A stretch of DNA of 64,000 nucleotides from Schizochytrium sp. CCTCC M209059 (taxonomy: Eukaryota; Sar; Bigyra; Thraustochytrida; Thraustochytriidae): the NCBI GenBank assembly GCA_000818945.1, contig KN805372.1, forward strand, positions 1,072,820 through 1,136,819, written 5' to 3'. Shown in pieces: positions 40,161 through 52,700 of this stretch (within the stretch, counting starts at the first letter, position 1; the number at the start of each line of letters is the position of its first letter). The notes below the pieces were generated by a model. The model did not search any database. It saw only the letters and a program-made list of their open reading frames with translations, and was not told the origin of the DNA. A program made the position numbers and the translations under genes.

Positions 40161-40922
40161 AGGACCTGCGGCAGACACCTTTTTCCGTCGTAGCATCTGT
40201 GCTGCTACATCCATGTATACGTATATGCATGCACAAGCATGCATGCCTGGCGCGCCACCATCGTCATGTCCTGTCAAGAGCGCACGCCAAGTTTTCTAGC
40301 GAGCTAGCGTGGTCCGTTGCTTGCGGGAAGCAAGGAGTGCAGGAAGCTCGGGAGGAAGAAAAGGGACGGGAGCGACAGCTAGGCCTAAGCCAGGCCATCT
40401 TGCCGTGGTTGATGCGACCTCCCACGCGTGCATCAGGGCTAGCTAGCTGAGCTGCATGGCTGGCTTGGCTGGCGGATGGAAGTGCGGTGCAGTGCAATGC
40501 AGTGCAGTTCAAGGCGCGGCGAGACGAGGCAATATAAGGCAATGTCTGATGTAGTGCGCTGCGATGCAATATAACGCAATGCAACGCAATGCAACGTAAT
40601 GCAATGCATTGCAATTTACAATACATAGCGTCCAGGCTTTTACAGAGGCCAGTCAGCAAGCATTAGCATGCATGCACATCGGGCCGTCGCGGGGAGCCAG
40701 CCAGGTCCTTCATGTGGCGCGTCATGGCGCGGCGCTATTCGATGAGCGAGATTTGTCTTCGCGGCGCAGCTCTGGTCAACGGAACCACAGATAACAAAAA
40801 CCGAGAGAACAGAGAGACAAGATCGAAGCCCAGCACAGGAAGACACAGCAAGTTAGCCATTACATGTAAGTTCTCGTAGGACCTAGAGTCTCGGTCAGCG
40901 AGCGCCAATGCTCGGTCTGAAG

Positions 40923-42608
40923 TTATGCGCTGCCGCCATTGCGGACGCGGAGGATGGGCCGCATGCGCATGGGCGCAGCATTGAAGGTAACGTTCAGGAC
41001 CGGGTCCGGAGAAAAGTCCTGGTCGGAAACGTGTTGAAAGTCGAAGACCCGCAACAGGCGCACAAGCACCGCCTTGGTCTCCGCAATCGCAAAGGCACGC
41101 CCAACGCAGTTGCGCGGGCCCATCGAAAACGGCAGATATGCCATCTCGCGACCCAGCAAGGCCATCTCGATCTTGAGCGGGCGTCCGTCCTCACGGAGGC
41201 GATCGGTCCAACGCTCAGGAATAAAGGCATCCGGATCGTCAAAGTTGTCCGGGTCCCGCTGCGTCAGCTGCGGCCACACAAAGAGCTCGGAGCCCTCTGG
41301 AATGACGAAACCTCCAAGCTCAATGTCCTCGAGCACCTTGCGCGTGAACAAAGCAGATGGGTACAGGCGCAACGCCTCCGTGACAATCGCATCCAGGTAT
41401 GGCAAACGGTTCATCGACTCTGGGCTCAACGCCCCGTCAGGGCCGAGCTCCGCGTCGAGCTCAGCGTGGAGCTTGTTCATGATACGCTGGTCGCATGTGC
41501 TCAAAAGGTAAAGTGCAAACGTGAGCAGGGCCGCGGTTGTGTCGTGACCCGCAAAGACGACAGAAAACATGTTGTCCAAGGCCTCCTTGCTCGTGAGAGG
41601 ACGCTGCGAGCCATCTGCGTCCGTCACTTTACCGAGCAGCATGACATCCAAGAGGTCGCGCGGCTCAACGCCGTCCTTGCGTCGTTGCGTCAGCTCGAGG
41701 GCGCGACGCGTCATAATTTTCTTGCACTCGCGACGCAAGATCGCCATGGCCGCGTCAAACTCGCGATTCGCTGCAAAGGGCAGATTGCGGGTCGCCTGCG
41801 CAGGAGGAACAAAGACGCGCGTATTCAGAGTGCTCAGAATCACCTCAAAGGCGTTGTAAAATATCGCATCGTCCGAACTCGCCGCTTCCAAGCTGCCAAA
41901 CTCGTGCGACAAGGCAAAGTGGCCCAAACCATCCATCGTCAGCTTGAGAAGCTCTTCTGTCATGTTGATCGTCCCGCACGTCGCTTCTACGGCCCTCAGT
42001 TTGGCAATCAGCTTGTCCGTCGTTGCGTTCATGATCGGCACCGTTCGATTGACAAGTCGGTCCTTGAAGGCAAGATCCAGCACCCGGCGTTGCTGATGCC
42101 ACCACTCGCCCGACGAACTCAAGACTCCATGGCCCAACAGTGGTTCAAAGACCTCGTAGCTTCGTCCTTTCGCAAACTTGTGTTGGTTCTTGGCGGCCAA
42201 AATCTCCCGAATGTATTCCATCTTGTGCACCACCAACACGTGCATGTTATGCACAGGAAGCGCGCGACTTAGACGTTCGTTGAAATAGTGCACCGCGACA
42301 ATTCCTTGGCGTCGCAGGCTGTCATCTTTGCGCAAGGACTCACGCATGCCGCGCAGAATGCCCCTGCGGAAGTTCTCAGGGGTCACAGCCTTGCCACGTG
42401 GGATGACGTCTTCACCCACGAGCGCGCCCAGAACATGTCCTTGTCGCGCGACGTGCGCAAGACCGGGGAGCTTGTTCCACAGAAGCGCGCGTCGACGCAT
42501 TCGCAAGAGATTTCGTAACAAGATGCCCAGTACAACACTTGAACCCAGGCAAGCTGCTGCAAGACGCAGGGCGCGCGACAGCGCGGCGTTCGCATCAAAG
42601 CCAATCAT
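40923..42608 (-). CDS. Cytochrome P450 monooxygenase
   Basis: 561 residues from the Met at 42608. The N-terminus has one membrane anchor (about residues 10-30, AAACLGSSVVLGILLRN), so it is probably ER-bound. Hallmarks are complete: I-helix AGHDTT, K-helix EALR with LYPSALFTRK, IPERW in the PERF region, and the heme loop FSMGPRNCVG with the ligand Cys near 501. A C-helix WWHQQRR binds heme propionate. Overall it resembles the CYP4/CYP3-type eukaryotic clans that oxidise fatty acids, sterols or xenobiotics; the substrate is not predictable. The frame continues upstream to 42893, but that part lacks homology and starts before the membrane anchor. Confidence 0.93.
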   Translation of the reverse strand: MIGFDANAALSRALRLAAACLGSSVVLGILLRNLLRMRRRALLWNKLPGLAHVARQGHVLGALVGEDVIPRGKAVTPENFRRGILRGMRESLRKDDSLRRQGIVAVHYFNERLSRALPVHNMHVLVVHKMEYIREILAAKNQHKFAKGRSYEVFEPLLGHGVLSSSGEWWHQQRRVLDLAFKDRLVNRTVPIMNATTDKLIAKLRAVEATCGTINMTEELLKLTMDGLGHFALSHEFGSLEAASSDDAIFYNAFEVILSTLNTRVFVPPAQATRNLPFAANREFDAAMAILRRECKKIMTRRALELTQRRKDGVEPRDLLDVMLLGKVTDADGSQRPLTSKEALDNMFSVVFAGHDTTAALLTFALYLLSTCDQRIMNKLHAELDAELGPDGALSPESMNRLPYLDAIVTEALRLYPSALFTRKVLEDIELGGFVIPEGSELFVWPQLTQRDPDNFDDPDAFIPERWTDRLREDGRPLKIEMALLGREMAYLPFSMGPRNCVGRAFAIAETKAVLVRLLRVFDFQHVSDQDFSPDPVLNVTFNAAPMRMRPILRVRNGGSA

Positions 42609-43755
42609 CTCTTGCTTCGCTTCTTTGTTGGCTTCCACTCTCGGAATACGTGGAAGGATTGCGCGCGGGTTTTGGTTTTGCCGAAAGGTATTTGCATCAG
42701 GCAATGTATTGATTGAATGCTTGATTGTTTGATTGTTTGATTTTTTCCAATGTGTCAAGGTTCGTTCGATCGATCGATCGATCGCCAACGATCCTAGCAA
42801 ATCGCCTATTAGATTGCTATTCCCACGTTCACGGACACGTGTCGCTTGCAGACTCCCCTTCCTCCCTCCATCCCTTCCTCCTTTTTTCCTCACTCACTCA
42901 CTCACTCACTCACTCCATTCCGTGCCATCGTCGCACGAGCGCTGAAGTGCGTGCTTGCGTCCCAAAGCGCTATCTTGGACTTTTCCTTATATCTTCTTTT
43001 GTCAAATCTTGACTGCTGCTAACTCTACCTTTCTCGAGCAGCGACGGACAAGGCCAAGGCCAAGGCGCTGGTGTCCACAGATGACCCCGCTTCATTCGTG
43101 ACCCCACCTCATCCGGATAAAGTGGGACGCTAATGTCCGTTGCCATGACCCGGGAGCAGCCATCGCTCTTGCTGTTACATGTATATGCACTATGGCTAGG
43201 GAGCTCGCCATCATTCATCTTTGGCGCACTGTCGTGCTTCGCTTGCCAACCATTCAGCTGATTGTCGAGAATTGTCTTTCTCTCTCAACGATGCAATACA
43301 ATCTTCTGGGTGGAAAAAGAAAGAAAAATGCGTTGCGCACAAGACCGTTGGCCCGTTTCAGTCATAACCTTGCAAAGTTCTGATTTCGTTCTCTCCACGA
43401 CTCAATGGAGGACGGAGCCTATGCATGGTGGATGCTCCCTAGGCCTGAGCTAGGCCTATCTGGTCGGTCTGCTCGTTAGTTCTGGGCTTGCGAAAGTGCT
43501 GCAGCTGCCAGCAAAAGTAGATCGGGTCAGCCTGGAGGCGGATGCGCCAAAGGGGGCCCGCAAAGCACTGCCGTTGAATAGATTGTTGAAGCAAAGAGCC
43601 CACGCGCGGAGCTACGCGCTCTCTCGTCCAGGTAAAGCGAAGATCCACCGCTAGCGTACGTTCGCGACCTAAGAGCTGTTGTTCGGGATCGACAAAAAAG
43701 GAGAGGCAAAGAAAAGCAAAAAACAGCGCGCGTTAACAGAACGAGCCAAACGAAG
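42609..43755. promoter_or_regulatory. Divergent upstream region of the P450 and giant repeat-protein genes
   Basis: 1.1 kb between divergent start codons. It contains TTGATTG repeats (42709-42740), a CGAT array (42768-42786), an ACTC array (42893-42915), and two CTAGGCCT motifs (43438-43446, 43450-43458) about 300 bp before the giant gene. No gene is seen. Confidence 0.45.
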
Positions 43756-46700
43756 ATGAAAGTCGTCGGCTTGTGGCTAGCCCCGCTCGTCGTGGTCAGC
43801 GCGCTGCTGTCGTTCACAGGGGTTGATGCAAGTCCTCTTCAACGGACGTATGAGCGCGAGTTTACCGCGTCAGATGGATACGTCAACTTTGGCGCGGTGC
43901 TCGCCGAGTTTGCCGTGGCATCCAGGCACTTGCGAAATGGCAAACTCGACTACAAGGGCCCACTCGATATTGAAAAAGAGCTCCACGTAGAGCGAGCAAA
44001 AATTTCCTTTGCGAGGCGCCTTCGCGACAGCTTCCGCTCCAGATACCCAGAAAGGGTCTCTGAGGATATTTCGGTTGAGCAAGAGTACAAAGTTCTGCCT
44101 TATTTTGTGTCTCCAGACGTTGCGCGCCGGCTCCAGGCAGAGGGTTTCGATACAGCGCTCAATCCATCAAAGGACGAGATCGCTGCTCGTGATGAGCACC
44201 AACTCGAGACCTTGCAGCCCCGCGCGCCACATGGACGGCGACTTTTTGAGTTCCCTATCCTCTGTGACTCTTCCACTGGGGAATGTTCAACGGAATGGGT
44301 GTGCTGGTCCATTTCCATTGCGCTCAACGGTCTCAACATGGAGGAAACCTGCAATCTCCTCGAAAAGGTGCAAACGATCGCAGACGGCTCATGGACGATC
44401 GACGACTGGCTCAAGGAAATTCCCAACTTTATCGATCTACTCAAAGACCTCGATGGCATTGCGGGGATCATCTCTACGTCAGCGTGCGCAGCCACCGCCA
44501 CAGACTTCTCCGCCTACTCTCAATACGGAGACGAGGCGGTCTTTTATTACCCCAAGGCAATCTGCCTGGACGTCACCGTATTCCGTGGCTGCATGCTCGA
44601 GCTTCTCCTCATTATTGGATTTCCTCTCGTGGACGAAATTCAGCAGTTTCTGCCGACCGATGTGGTTGACATCCTTGAACAAATTCAAGGTCTCCTCGAA
44701 TCCATTCATGTCGGCATTGTGAACATTTGCGTCTCGATGAAGCAGATTGGCCTACTTGGTGACGGCTCACTGCTCACCTTTGTCGAGTCCTGGGAGGAGC
44801 TCTTCACGCTCGCCCAAGGAAGCACCACGACAACCAAATTGGAGCTTCTTCTCGACGTCGTTGGTCAAATGACATCATGGGACCTCATCAACGACTACCT
44901 CCCGGCGTTCCCCGCAGCGTGCGCAAAACCTTTGGCTACCGCGGCGCGAAGCGCCTACGAGCAGGTGTTTGGCCCCAATGCCGTGTCCTCCGACCAGCTC
45001 CCAGCTGCAATCTGCGCTTCGATCGGGGAGACCACCGCGCTCGACTGTCTCACCATCATTGCCACCAACATTGACGAGATCGAATGGATGTCCTCTGCGC
45101 TCGGAAATGGCCATCTGCATGAGCTTAGCGAGGAGGTTGTTCCTTCGCTGTGCTCGGTGCTTTCTGATTTGAGTAATTTGTCCCCCAGCGACATCTTCGC
45201 GCAAATACCTCTCCTTTTGCGCGTGTACAAGCGCCTCAGTCTAGATCTGCTCTCCTCCATCCTGCCTGGTGTCCACGACACCCTGATCGACTGCGCCGAG
45301 CCCTTTGCCACGCTGGCCGAGGAAGCAGAGGCCGCTTTGGACGATACGCGGGCGATGATACAGCTCGTTTGCAGCGATAGCGTCAACAACAACAAGTGTT
45401 TTGTCAGCCTTTCCGACGGCGTTGACCAGATCGGATTCGCACAAGAAGTCGTTGGTCAAGGAACGCTAAAGACCGTCATCACCCAGACGCTTCCCGGAGC
45501 ATGTGAAATTACAAATGCAGTCCTCGCTGAAGATGATCTTAGCATTTCCACAATTCTTGCCCAGCTTCCAGCCATTGTTGAATGGTATGCAAGTGTGAGC
45601 AAGATTGACGCTTTTAGCGATTACGTTCCTGCGTGGCCTGAGGAGACGTGCTCGTCAGAGGTCATTACGAACCTGACGCAAGACCTGCTCGAGGGCGTTG
45701 AGGACTCGAGTGTGCTGCCCAGCAAGCTGTGTAGTCTCTCATCCGGGCAAGCTCAGGCTTGTATGCTCAGCATTGGCGAGTCTCTTGAAAACAGCGAACT
45801 GGTCCGGTCTCTCTTTGTTTCTTCGGTCACCTCCGCAGGACCGAATGCAACGTTTTACGCGCTCTTCCACGAAGCTTTCCCAAGCGTCTGCAACGCCGTC
45901 AATGGGGCCAATATTAGTGTTGAGGATCTCGTTCGCTCGATCCCTGGGGTGCTCGCTGTCGTCGCGGCGCTCGATATCGTCCCGCTTCGTCAGCAATTCC
46001 CCGATATCCATGCGCTGCTTGCTGATCGAGTTTGCACAGCACAATTCGAAAAGTTCGGTTCCTGGATTGCCGACATCATCGCCGGTAATGATAAGAACAC
46101 TGTGAACCGGATCTGTTCGCGAATTGGAAAGAACCAGTGCCTGATTGATCTCTCGCGCGCCGTGGATAGTATCGAGTTCGTTCGCGAGCAGATTGGAAAA
46201 GGGACGCTCGAGCTGATTGTCGACGATCTCGTTCCCCAGACGTGCCGCGATCTCAAGAGCGCCGCAGGCACCTTCTCTATCGACACGCTCGTGGAGAGCC
46301 TTCCCAGTCTCCTTTCAGTCTTTGACGAGCTCACCGCTGTCAGTGTCGATGGTTCCGATGACGCCGACGCAGTGTACCCGCTTCAAGCGTATCTGCCCCA
46401 AATTCCGCGCGACGCAAGCTGCCGCGCAGGCTTTCAAACCATCGCAGGTGACCTTGTCAACTTTGTGTATAAAGATGATGCGACGCTGGGGACGCTCATG
46501 ACGCAGATGTGTGTCACTTGGCTGGACGCAGGCTATTATACCTGTCTTGAGAGCCTCGGTGCAGAAATTGATCAAGTCCCTCTCCTTGTTGATCTTTTGG
46601 GCGCTGAGGGCGTAGTGCAGGCGATTCCAAACACCCTGCTTCCCAGCGCATGTGCCATCCTCCAGCCAGAACTACCACTCATGGAATCTGTCGCGCTCGT

Positions 46701-49700
46701 CATTGAGAAACTTCCCGAGATTATCAGTCTGTATGCAGACTTGCAGCCGAACACGCTTCTCCCAGGCTTTGTCAAGGAATACTTGCCGCCTTTTCCCACG
46801 GAGAACTGCACAGACGAGGTGATTTCGTTGCTGCAGACGCATCTGTCCGAGGTCGTTGGCGACCATTCGCTCGCGCTGCAAATTTTGTGTCACGATCTGG
46901 AAACCTCGGAGCGGGCTTGCCTGGTCGCCATTGGGGATGGAATCGACCAGGCCGACGCCCTTCAAGAAGCCGTGGGCCTTTCAGACGGATTTCTACAGTC
47001 TGTAGTGCAGACAGAGATCCCGCGAGCATGCAAGATTATTGGCAACGAACTTGCTTCCGTCGACGTCACGAACCTGCTGACCAAAATTCCAGAAATCCTC
47101 AACTTTATCTCTTCGCTCAAGGAAACCATGCCTACGGTTCTGGCGCAATACGTTCCAGTCATACCGCATGAGACTTGTGACGCGTCTTACGCCTCTGTAT
47201 CAGCGAAATTTACTGCCAATCCGCAGCCTCTCGCCGTGTGTGATTTAGACGACCAGGAAGTCGAGTGCGTCGCTCTGCTCGGCGACGCTGTCGACGACGT
47301 TGACATGCTCCGCGAGCTCATCGGAGGACGCGGACTCATTCGCTACACTGTCACGACAGTAAGGACAGAGGCCTGCGAGGCCATCGGCCACATTTCCGAT
47401 ATGGCGCTTGTGGATCTTGCCGATCAGATCCCTCAGGCGTTCGAAATTCTCAACACCCTGAACAACTTTACTCTGCTCGATTCGTACATTCCCGACATGC
47501 CCAGCACATGTGTAAGGGAGATCCCAAGTGTCGCAAATCAACTTGCACTGACAGTGCAGGAGACGCAAGGAAGCAGTACCGACCTTGAGGAGGCCATCGT
47601 CGGAACTCTTTGTTCCCTGGAAGAAGATGCCAAAACGTGCCTGGCGGATTTGGGATACAACCTCGCGCAAGTAGAGTGGATTGCCAGTATCGTTCCCAAC
47701 ACGCATGCCATTGCCCTCGACCTTCTTAAACTTTTGCCTCTGGCATGCGCTCTTTTCGACGACCAGAGTGCGTTTCCGGGCGCCGATGAAGTGCTCACAT
47801 TTCTGCCAGCCGCCGTCTCTCTCGTCGACTCTCTGCGAGACATTTCCTTTGTCGAGCCCTACCTTCCCGATATCACGGATGATTGCATGGACGTCTACGG
47901 GCTGCTCGCTGCGGAGCTATCGCCAGTAGGCGTTGCTGGGATTCCATCGGTACTGTGCGGAATGCCCAACGCAACCAAGACGTGTTTCCGGGAGATCTCT
48001 TGGCCCGCTGTAATCCCTGATGGTGTTGCCGTCTCGGTCGTAGATACGCTACCAACGGCCTGCGCTGCGGCAACGTCAATCGGTGACCTCGATTTCAATT
48101 CCATTTTGACAAGCATTCCACTGATTCTCGACCTCGTCGACGAGCTCCATGAAATTGACGCCTTGAGCGCCTACATTCCCAACATAGACAGCAACTGCAC
48201 GTCGCTATTCAAGACTTCGCTCGTCCCCCGGTTCGAAAACGACGGCGTGGTCGAGGGGACCTGTGGAATTACCTCTGCAGAGCAGCTCTGCGTCGTTGAT
48301 CTGGTGGACCGAATTCTGGACGTCTCACTCATTGCTGACCTCGCAAGTCAGCAACTCCAAACCGATGACCCAGATAGCCTCAAAGTTCTCGTCTCGACCC
48401 TCTTTGCGACGCTGCCTCGCGCATGCGCAATCGTTGACGGCGTCGATGTGCTTGGCAATGTGTTTTTGGCTCTTGATGACATGATTAGCATTCTCGAGCA
48501 GCTCCGCGAATTCAAGGCTTTTGCCTCGGTGGTGCCTTCATTGGATGCCTCGTGCGCGGCAGAATTTCGGTTAACCTTGGCCAGTGTGCAGGCTTCAGAG
48601 GCTGCGCAGACCAACGCCGTGGCGCTCTTGCCGCGCACAGTATGCGGGGTCGTCCTCGGGGATGCTGCGCTTGGGACTTGTCTGCAAGATATCGGCGCTC
48701 AGCTCGATGCCGGACCTCTCGCGGGCGATGGCGATTTGTCCATCGAAACGATCGTAAAGGTCTTTGTCGAGAAGATTCTTCCGCTCATTTGCGGTGTGAT
48801 TGAACGTGTTATCGACGATGAGGGCACGCTGAACATCACAAATGTTGTCCTCAGTCTCCCCGACATTGCAGAAATCTACGCTAATGCCGCCGCCGCGGCT
48901 GGCCCGGCGTACCTTCCGGCATTCCCTGAACAAGACTGCTCACGAAACGTCTTAACTTCGATCGCGAAAGCTATCAACAGCGGTGACGTGCTCAAGGTTC
49001 TCTGCGCAGGCCTGACGAACCCAGACAAGGTCTGCGTGCGCAGTCTCGGATCAACCCTGGACCAGGTGAGCTTTGTGAGCTCGATGATGGGAAGATCGAA
49101 CCTCATTCGCGAGCTTTTGGGAGAGCCGATGGACGCAGCGTGCTCAGCACTTTCCTTTGACACGGGTGTCGATGTGACGAGTATCCTGGGTCACGTGGAC
49201 GCGATATTAGTCGCTGTAGACGCGGCCAATCGTCTTGTGCCAAGTCTTGTTGCTGACTTTCTCCCGGAAATTCCCGGAGGTGAGTGTTTGACGGTTTCCT
49301 TTCCGCGCATCAGCGTTCTTTTGGCCGACTTCAAGGTGGAGAAGCTCTGCCGAATGAAAAGTGCGGACCGCGAATGTGTTGCCTTGCTAGGCGACAACCT
49401 TGAAACGACGCCGCTCGTACGCGACATGCTGTACGGAGACCTTGACGTAACAACTACCAACACGTCGCTTGTTCGCTCCGTCATGGAAGCGCTGCCACTC
49501 ACGCTGTGCTCGGCTCTTGATGAGCTTGGGGCAGTCGAGTTCGACGGTGTCATTGCAGCGATTCCGCATGCTTTTACGCTCATGCGAACCCTTTACGGAT
49601 ATCCGGCTCTGCGTGCATATGTGCCATGGGTCCCCAATGTCTGTCTGGAGACCGTCGAAGACACGACGACTCGCCTTTCGTCAAATGTGGACGACCCTTT

Positions 49701-52700
49701 GGAAGCCATGTGCGGACTCACAACGCCCGAAACAAAATGCCTGGTGGGTCTTGGTGCCTCTCTTGACGCGACGAATTTGACGGCCGGGGTCGAGGATCTC
49801 CTCAACGCGACTTTAGGCCTCGTGCCGACCGTATGTGATACGCTTCAGGCAGAGTCGATCGACACAAGTGACTTGTTGCGATATCTTCCATCATTGTTCA
49901 TGCTCTTCGAAAAAGTAGATGTGGTCGCGCAAAGTTTGGACCTGTACGATGTCACGATCGGAGAGACATGTCACGTTCGGCTGCAAGCGATAGCGACACG
50001 GCTGAGCGCGACAGGAGCTGTCGATGCGCTGCCAGCCGAGTTGTGCAATTCAACCTCGTCAGACTTTGTTTGCATGCGCACAGCATCGCAAGCCATTGAG
50101 CAGCTCCCTCTAGTAAAGGACACAGTTCCGGAAGGTCTTTTAGCCAATGTGTTGACGCTGATGGAAACGACGGTGTGCGAGGTGCTCTCTTCCTCTGAAG
50201 ACACGGACTATCTCGGCTTCGTCTCGGCTCTCCCGGAGCTTGTGGAGATTCTGGACCAGCTTGAGGAGATGGACATGATGTCTTCGTACCTGCCCGTGTT
50301 TTCTGACGAGTGCAAGACACTCTTTGCAGGAAGTATCACGACGAAGCTCGAAGAAGGTGTTGCTCTCGCCAAAGAGCAGGGATTGCTGCGCATTTCCGGC
50401 TCGCTTGACTTTTCTGGTCTGACGGGAATTCTGTGTGCCTTCAATGACGAAGAGGACCAATGTTTTCGCGATGTTGCGCACGCCGTAGTCGCTACGCCAA
50501 TGATGGCTTCACTATCGAGCTCGCTTGGGGAAGACTATACGCTGAGCGAAATTGTGGAAAGCGCGTTTCGAATTCGCGAGCGCGCTTGCTCGCTTTTCAA
50601 CGAGCTTGGCAGTCTGAGCTCTGCGTCTCTGTTCTACTCGCTCCGGGACGTGCTTCACATCATCGATGAGCTCCAGAATTTCCCGGTGGTCAGCGAGTAC
50701 GTGCCAGAATTTCGCGAGTCGTGCCTTGACCCCATTGACGATCTGAGCGATGCCATTTCCTCAGGGATATCAACCGTGAGCACAGTGTGCTCCTTGAATG
50801 CCACGGAGACCGGCTGTCTGGTCCATCTTGCGCATCAGCTGGACACAATTTCCCAAGTTCGGTTCATGTTCTCTCTATTCGGCGGCGAAGCCTACGAATC
50901 TATTGAGGCCTTCGTCCGTTCTCTGCTCTATGAAGTGATTGATCCGTCTTGTGCGCTCATGTCGGACATGGGCGTAGGCATGGAGGGCATCAACCTTTCC
51001 GAGTTTATTTTCAAGATTCCTGACTTTGTGGATGCGCTCCGTACAATGAAGACGATGCCCTTTATCGATGAGTTGGCGCCCCAAGTGGGCGAAGAATGTC
51101 TGGCGGAGCTGGAGGGTGTAGTTCCAGCAAGCGCGTCGCGGACGAGCGAGATCGATGGTGTCACTTTCGTGTGTGGATCTTCGCAACAAGTTCGCATGTG
51201 CGTGCAGGAACTGAATGATGCCTTTGAGGAGATTGACTTTATTGGCAAGCACATTCCGGACGGGGTGGTCGAGGCCTTTATCGCGAGTCTCGACAGCGGC
51301 TGCAAGCTGTTTTTGAGCGACGGCCTGGATCAAGCTTCGTTTTTCGAGAATGAGATGCCTGTTTTGATGCGCAATGCGGGCATCATTGCCGGGGTTCAGG
51401 ACAGTTGCCTTGTCTTGTCGAATACCACAGAGGTCTGCTCTCTCGGTGACGACTGCTTGCGCGAGTACATTGCCAAGCTTTCGATCGTGCCCTTGCTTGG
51501 TAAATTTATACCATCTTGGGCGTCTGACGCTGTTGTGGATCTATGTGCTGTGCAGTCCGGGGAATCGACCATGAATGTCTTTATTGAAACGCACCTCGCA
51601 AGCATCATCGACTCTGTCTTGGGCGGCCATGAGTGCGCGGAGAGCGAGATCGACACGAGCACGCCGTCGCGCGTATGTTCCAGTCTTGGTCCTGCGTGTG
51701 TTCAAGAGCTGGCGGATAACTTGCCAAGCCTGGCGCCCGATGGTCTCGATGAGCTCTTGGTCGCCACATGCAGCCTCTTTGCGTCGGAGGACGGCGGGGA
51801 GACGGTGTTTTCTTTGCTCCCTTACCTTGGTTCCCTTCTTGACGTTTTAGCCTTTGTGCTGGGCTACCCGTCGGACACGTGCGCTGTGCAAATCAAGGCA
51901 AACGTTCTCGTCGATGATTTTGACGCAATCAAGTTCTGCTACGGGCTCGACTCGGAGTGTACGACCGAGGTGGTCAAGACAATGCGTAGTCTTCCTTTCG
52001 TGGGTGCCTATCTACCAATAGGCACGGATCAGCTCATTGGCGTCTTGTGCGGTGTCCTCAAGGACGAAGAGAGCCTTTCGTCACTCATGGAACACATTCC
52101 AACGCTCTTGGATATCCTTGCCGAGATATTCTTGGGCGGGCATCTCGACCTGACCGAGGCGTGCCAAGCAGAAATCACAGAGTACGTCATTGACGAACGT
52201 TCTGGAACGGTCAACGTACGAAACTTGTGTGTGCTGGACGACACTTGTACGGCAAGCGTGATACATTCACTTCAGGAGCTGCCCTTGGTTGGCGAGTACG
52301 TCCCGGATACGGTGGGAGAGGTTTTGCAGGACGCTTGTGTCCTGCAGGGTTCTACGGACGGGAGCAACTACGTCGAAGTGTCCGAAGACGCCGAGAGCAA
52401 CTTTATGAAGCTGCTGCCCAGGATCCTTGATCTTTTGGGTCGGGTTCTGGGTGACCAAGTCGCCCCTGGAGACGAGAGTGAGGCAAACCGTCTCTTGGAG
52501 AGCACAATCAACACGACGCAGCTCAGTTGCGGTACCATGCTGGTGAGTTTCGCTGCAAAGCACAACGAAACATTCTCTACGAGAGATTTTTGCTCAGAGG
52601 TGACCCCTGCATGTGTGCAGTACTCCATGGAGAAGCTGTCGACCCTCCCTATCGTGAACGAATTTTTGCAGCCCCGCACAGGCGAGGTACTGGGTACGAC

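Larger units (their letters stand above)
37841..40922. other. 3 kb low-complexity intergenic region
   Basis: Divergent AGC kinase gene on the left, 3' flank of the P450 gene on the right. It contains CTTT runs (37940-37965), a CCTAGGC palindrome (38511-38527), GTGC tetramers (38707-38735), a GGCTT/GGCTC pentamer array (39137-39206), an ATTTGA hexamer array (39516-39542), GGT/GCT triplets (40109-40160), and a GCAATGCAAC-type array (40560-40614). Long minus-strand frames are Ala/Arg/Ser/Pro-rich shadows. Confidence 0.5.

Noticed and set aside
38859..40277. 472-residue minus-strand open frame
   Set aside because: Low-complexity translation across GGCTT, ATTTGA and triplet arrays; no domain pattern, and overlapping frames on both strands are equally open.
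40908..42272. 454-residue plus-strand frame opposite the P450 gene
   Set aside because: Antisense of a complete P450 with all hallmark motifs.
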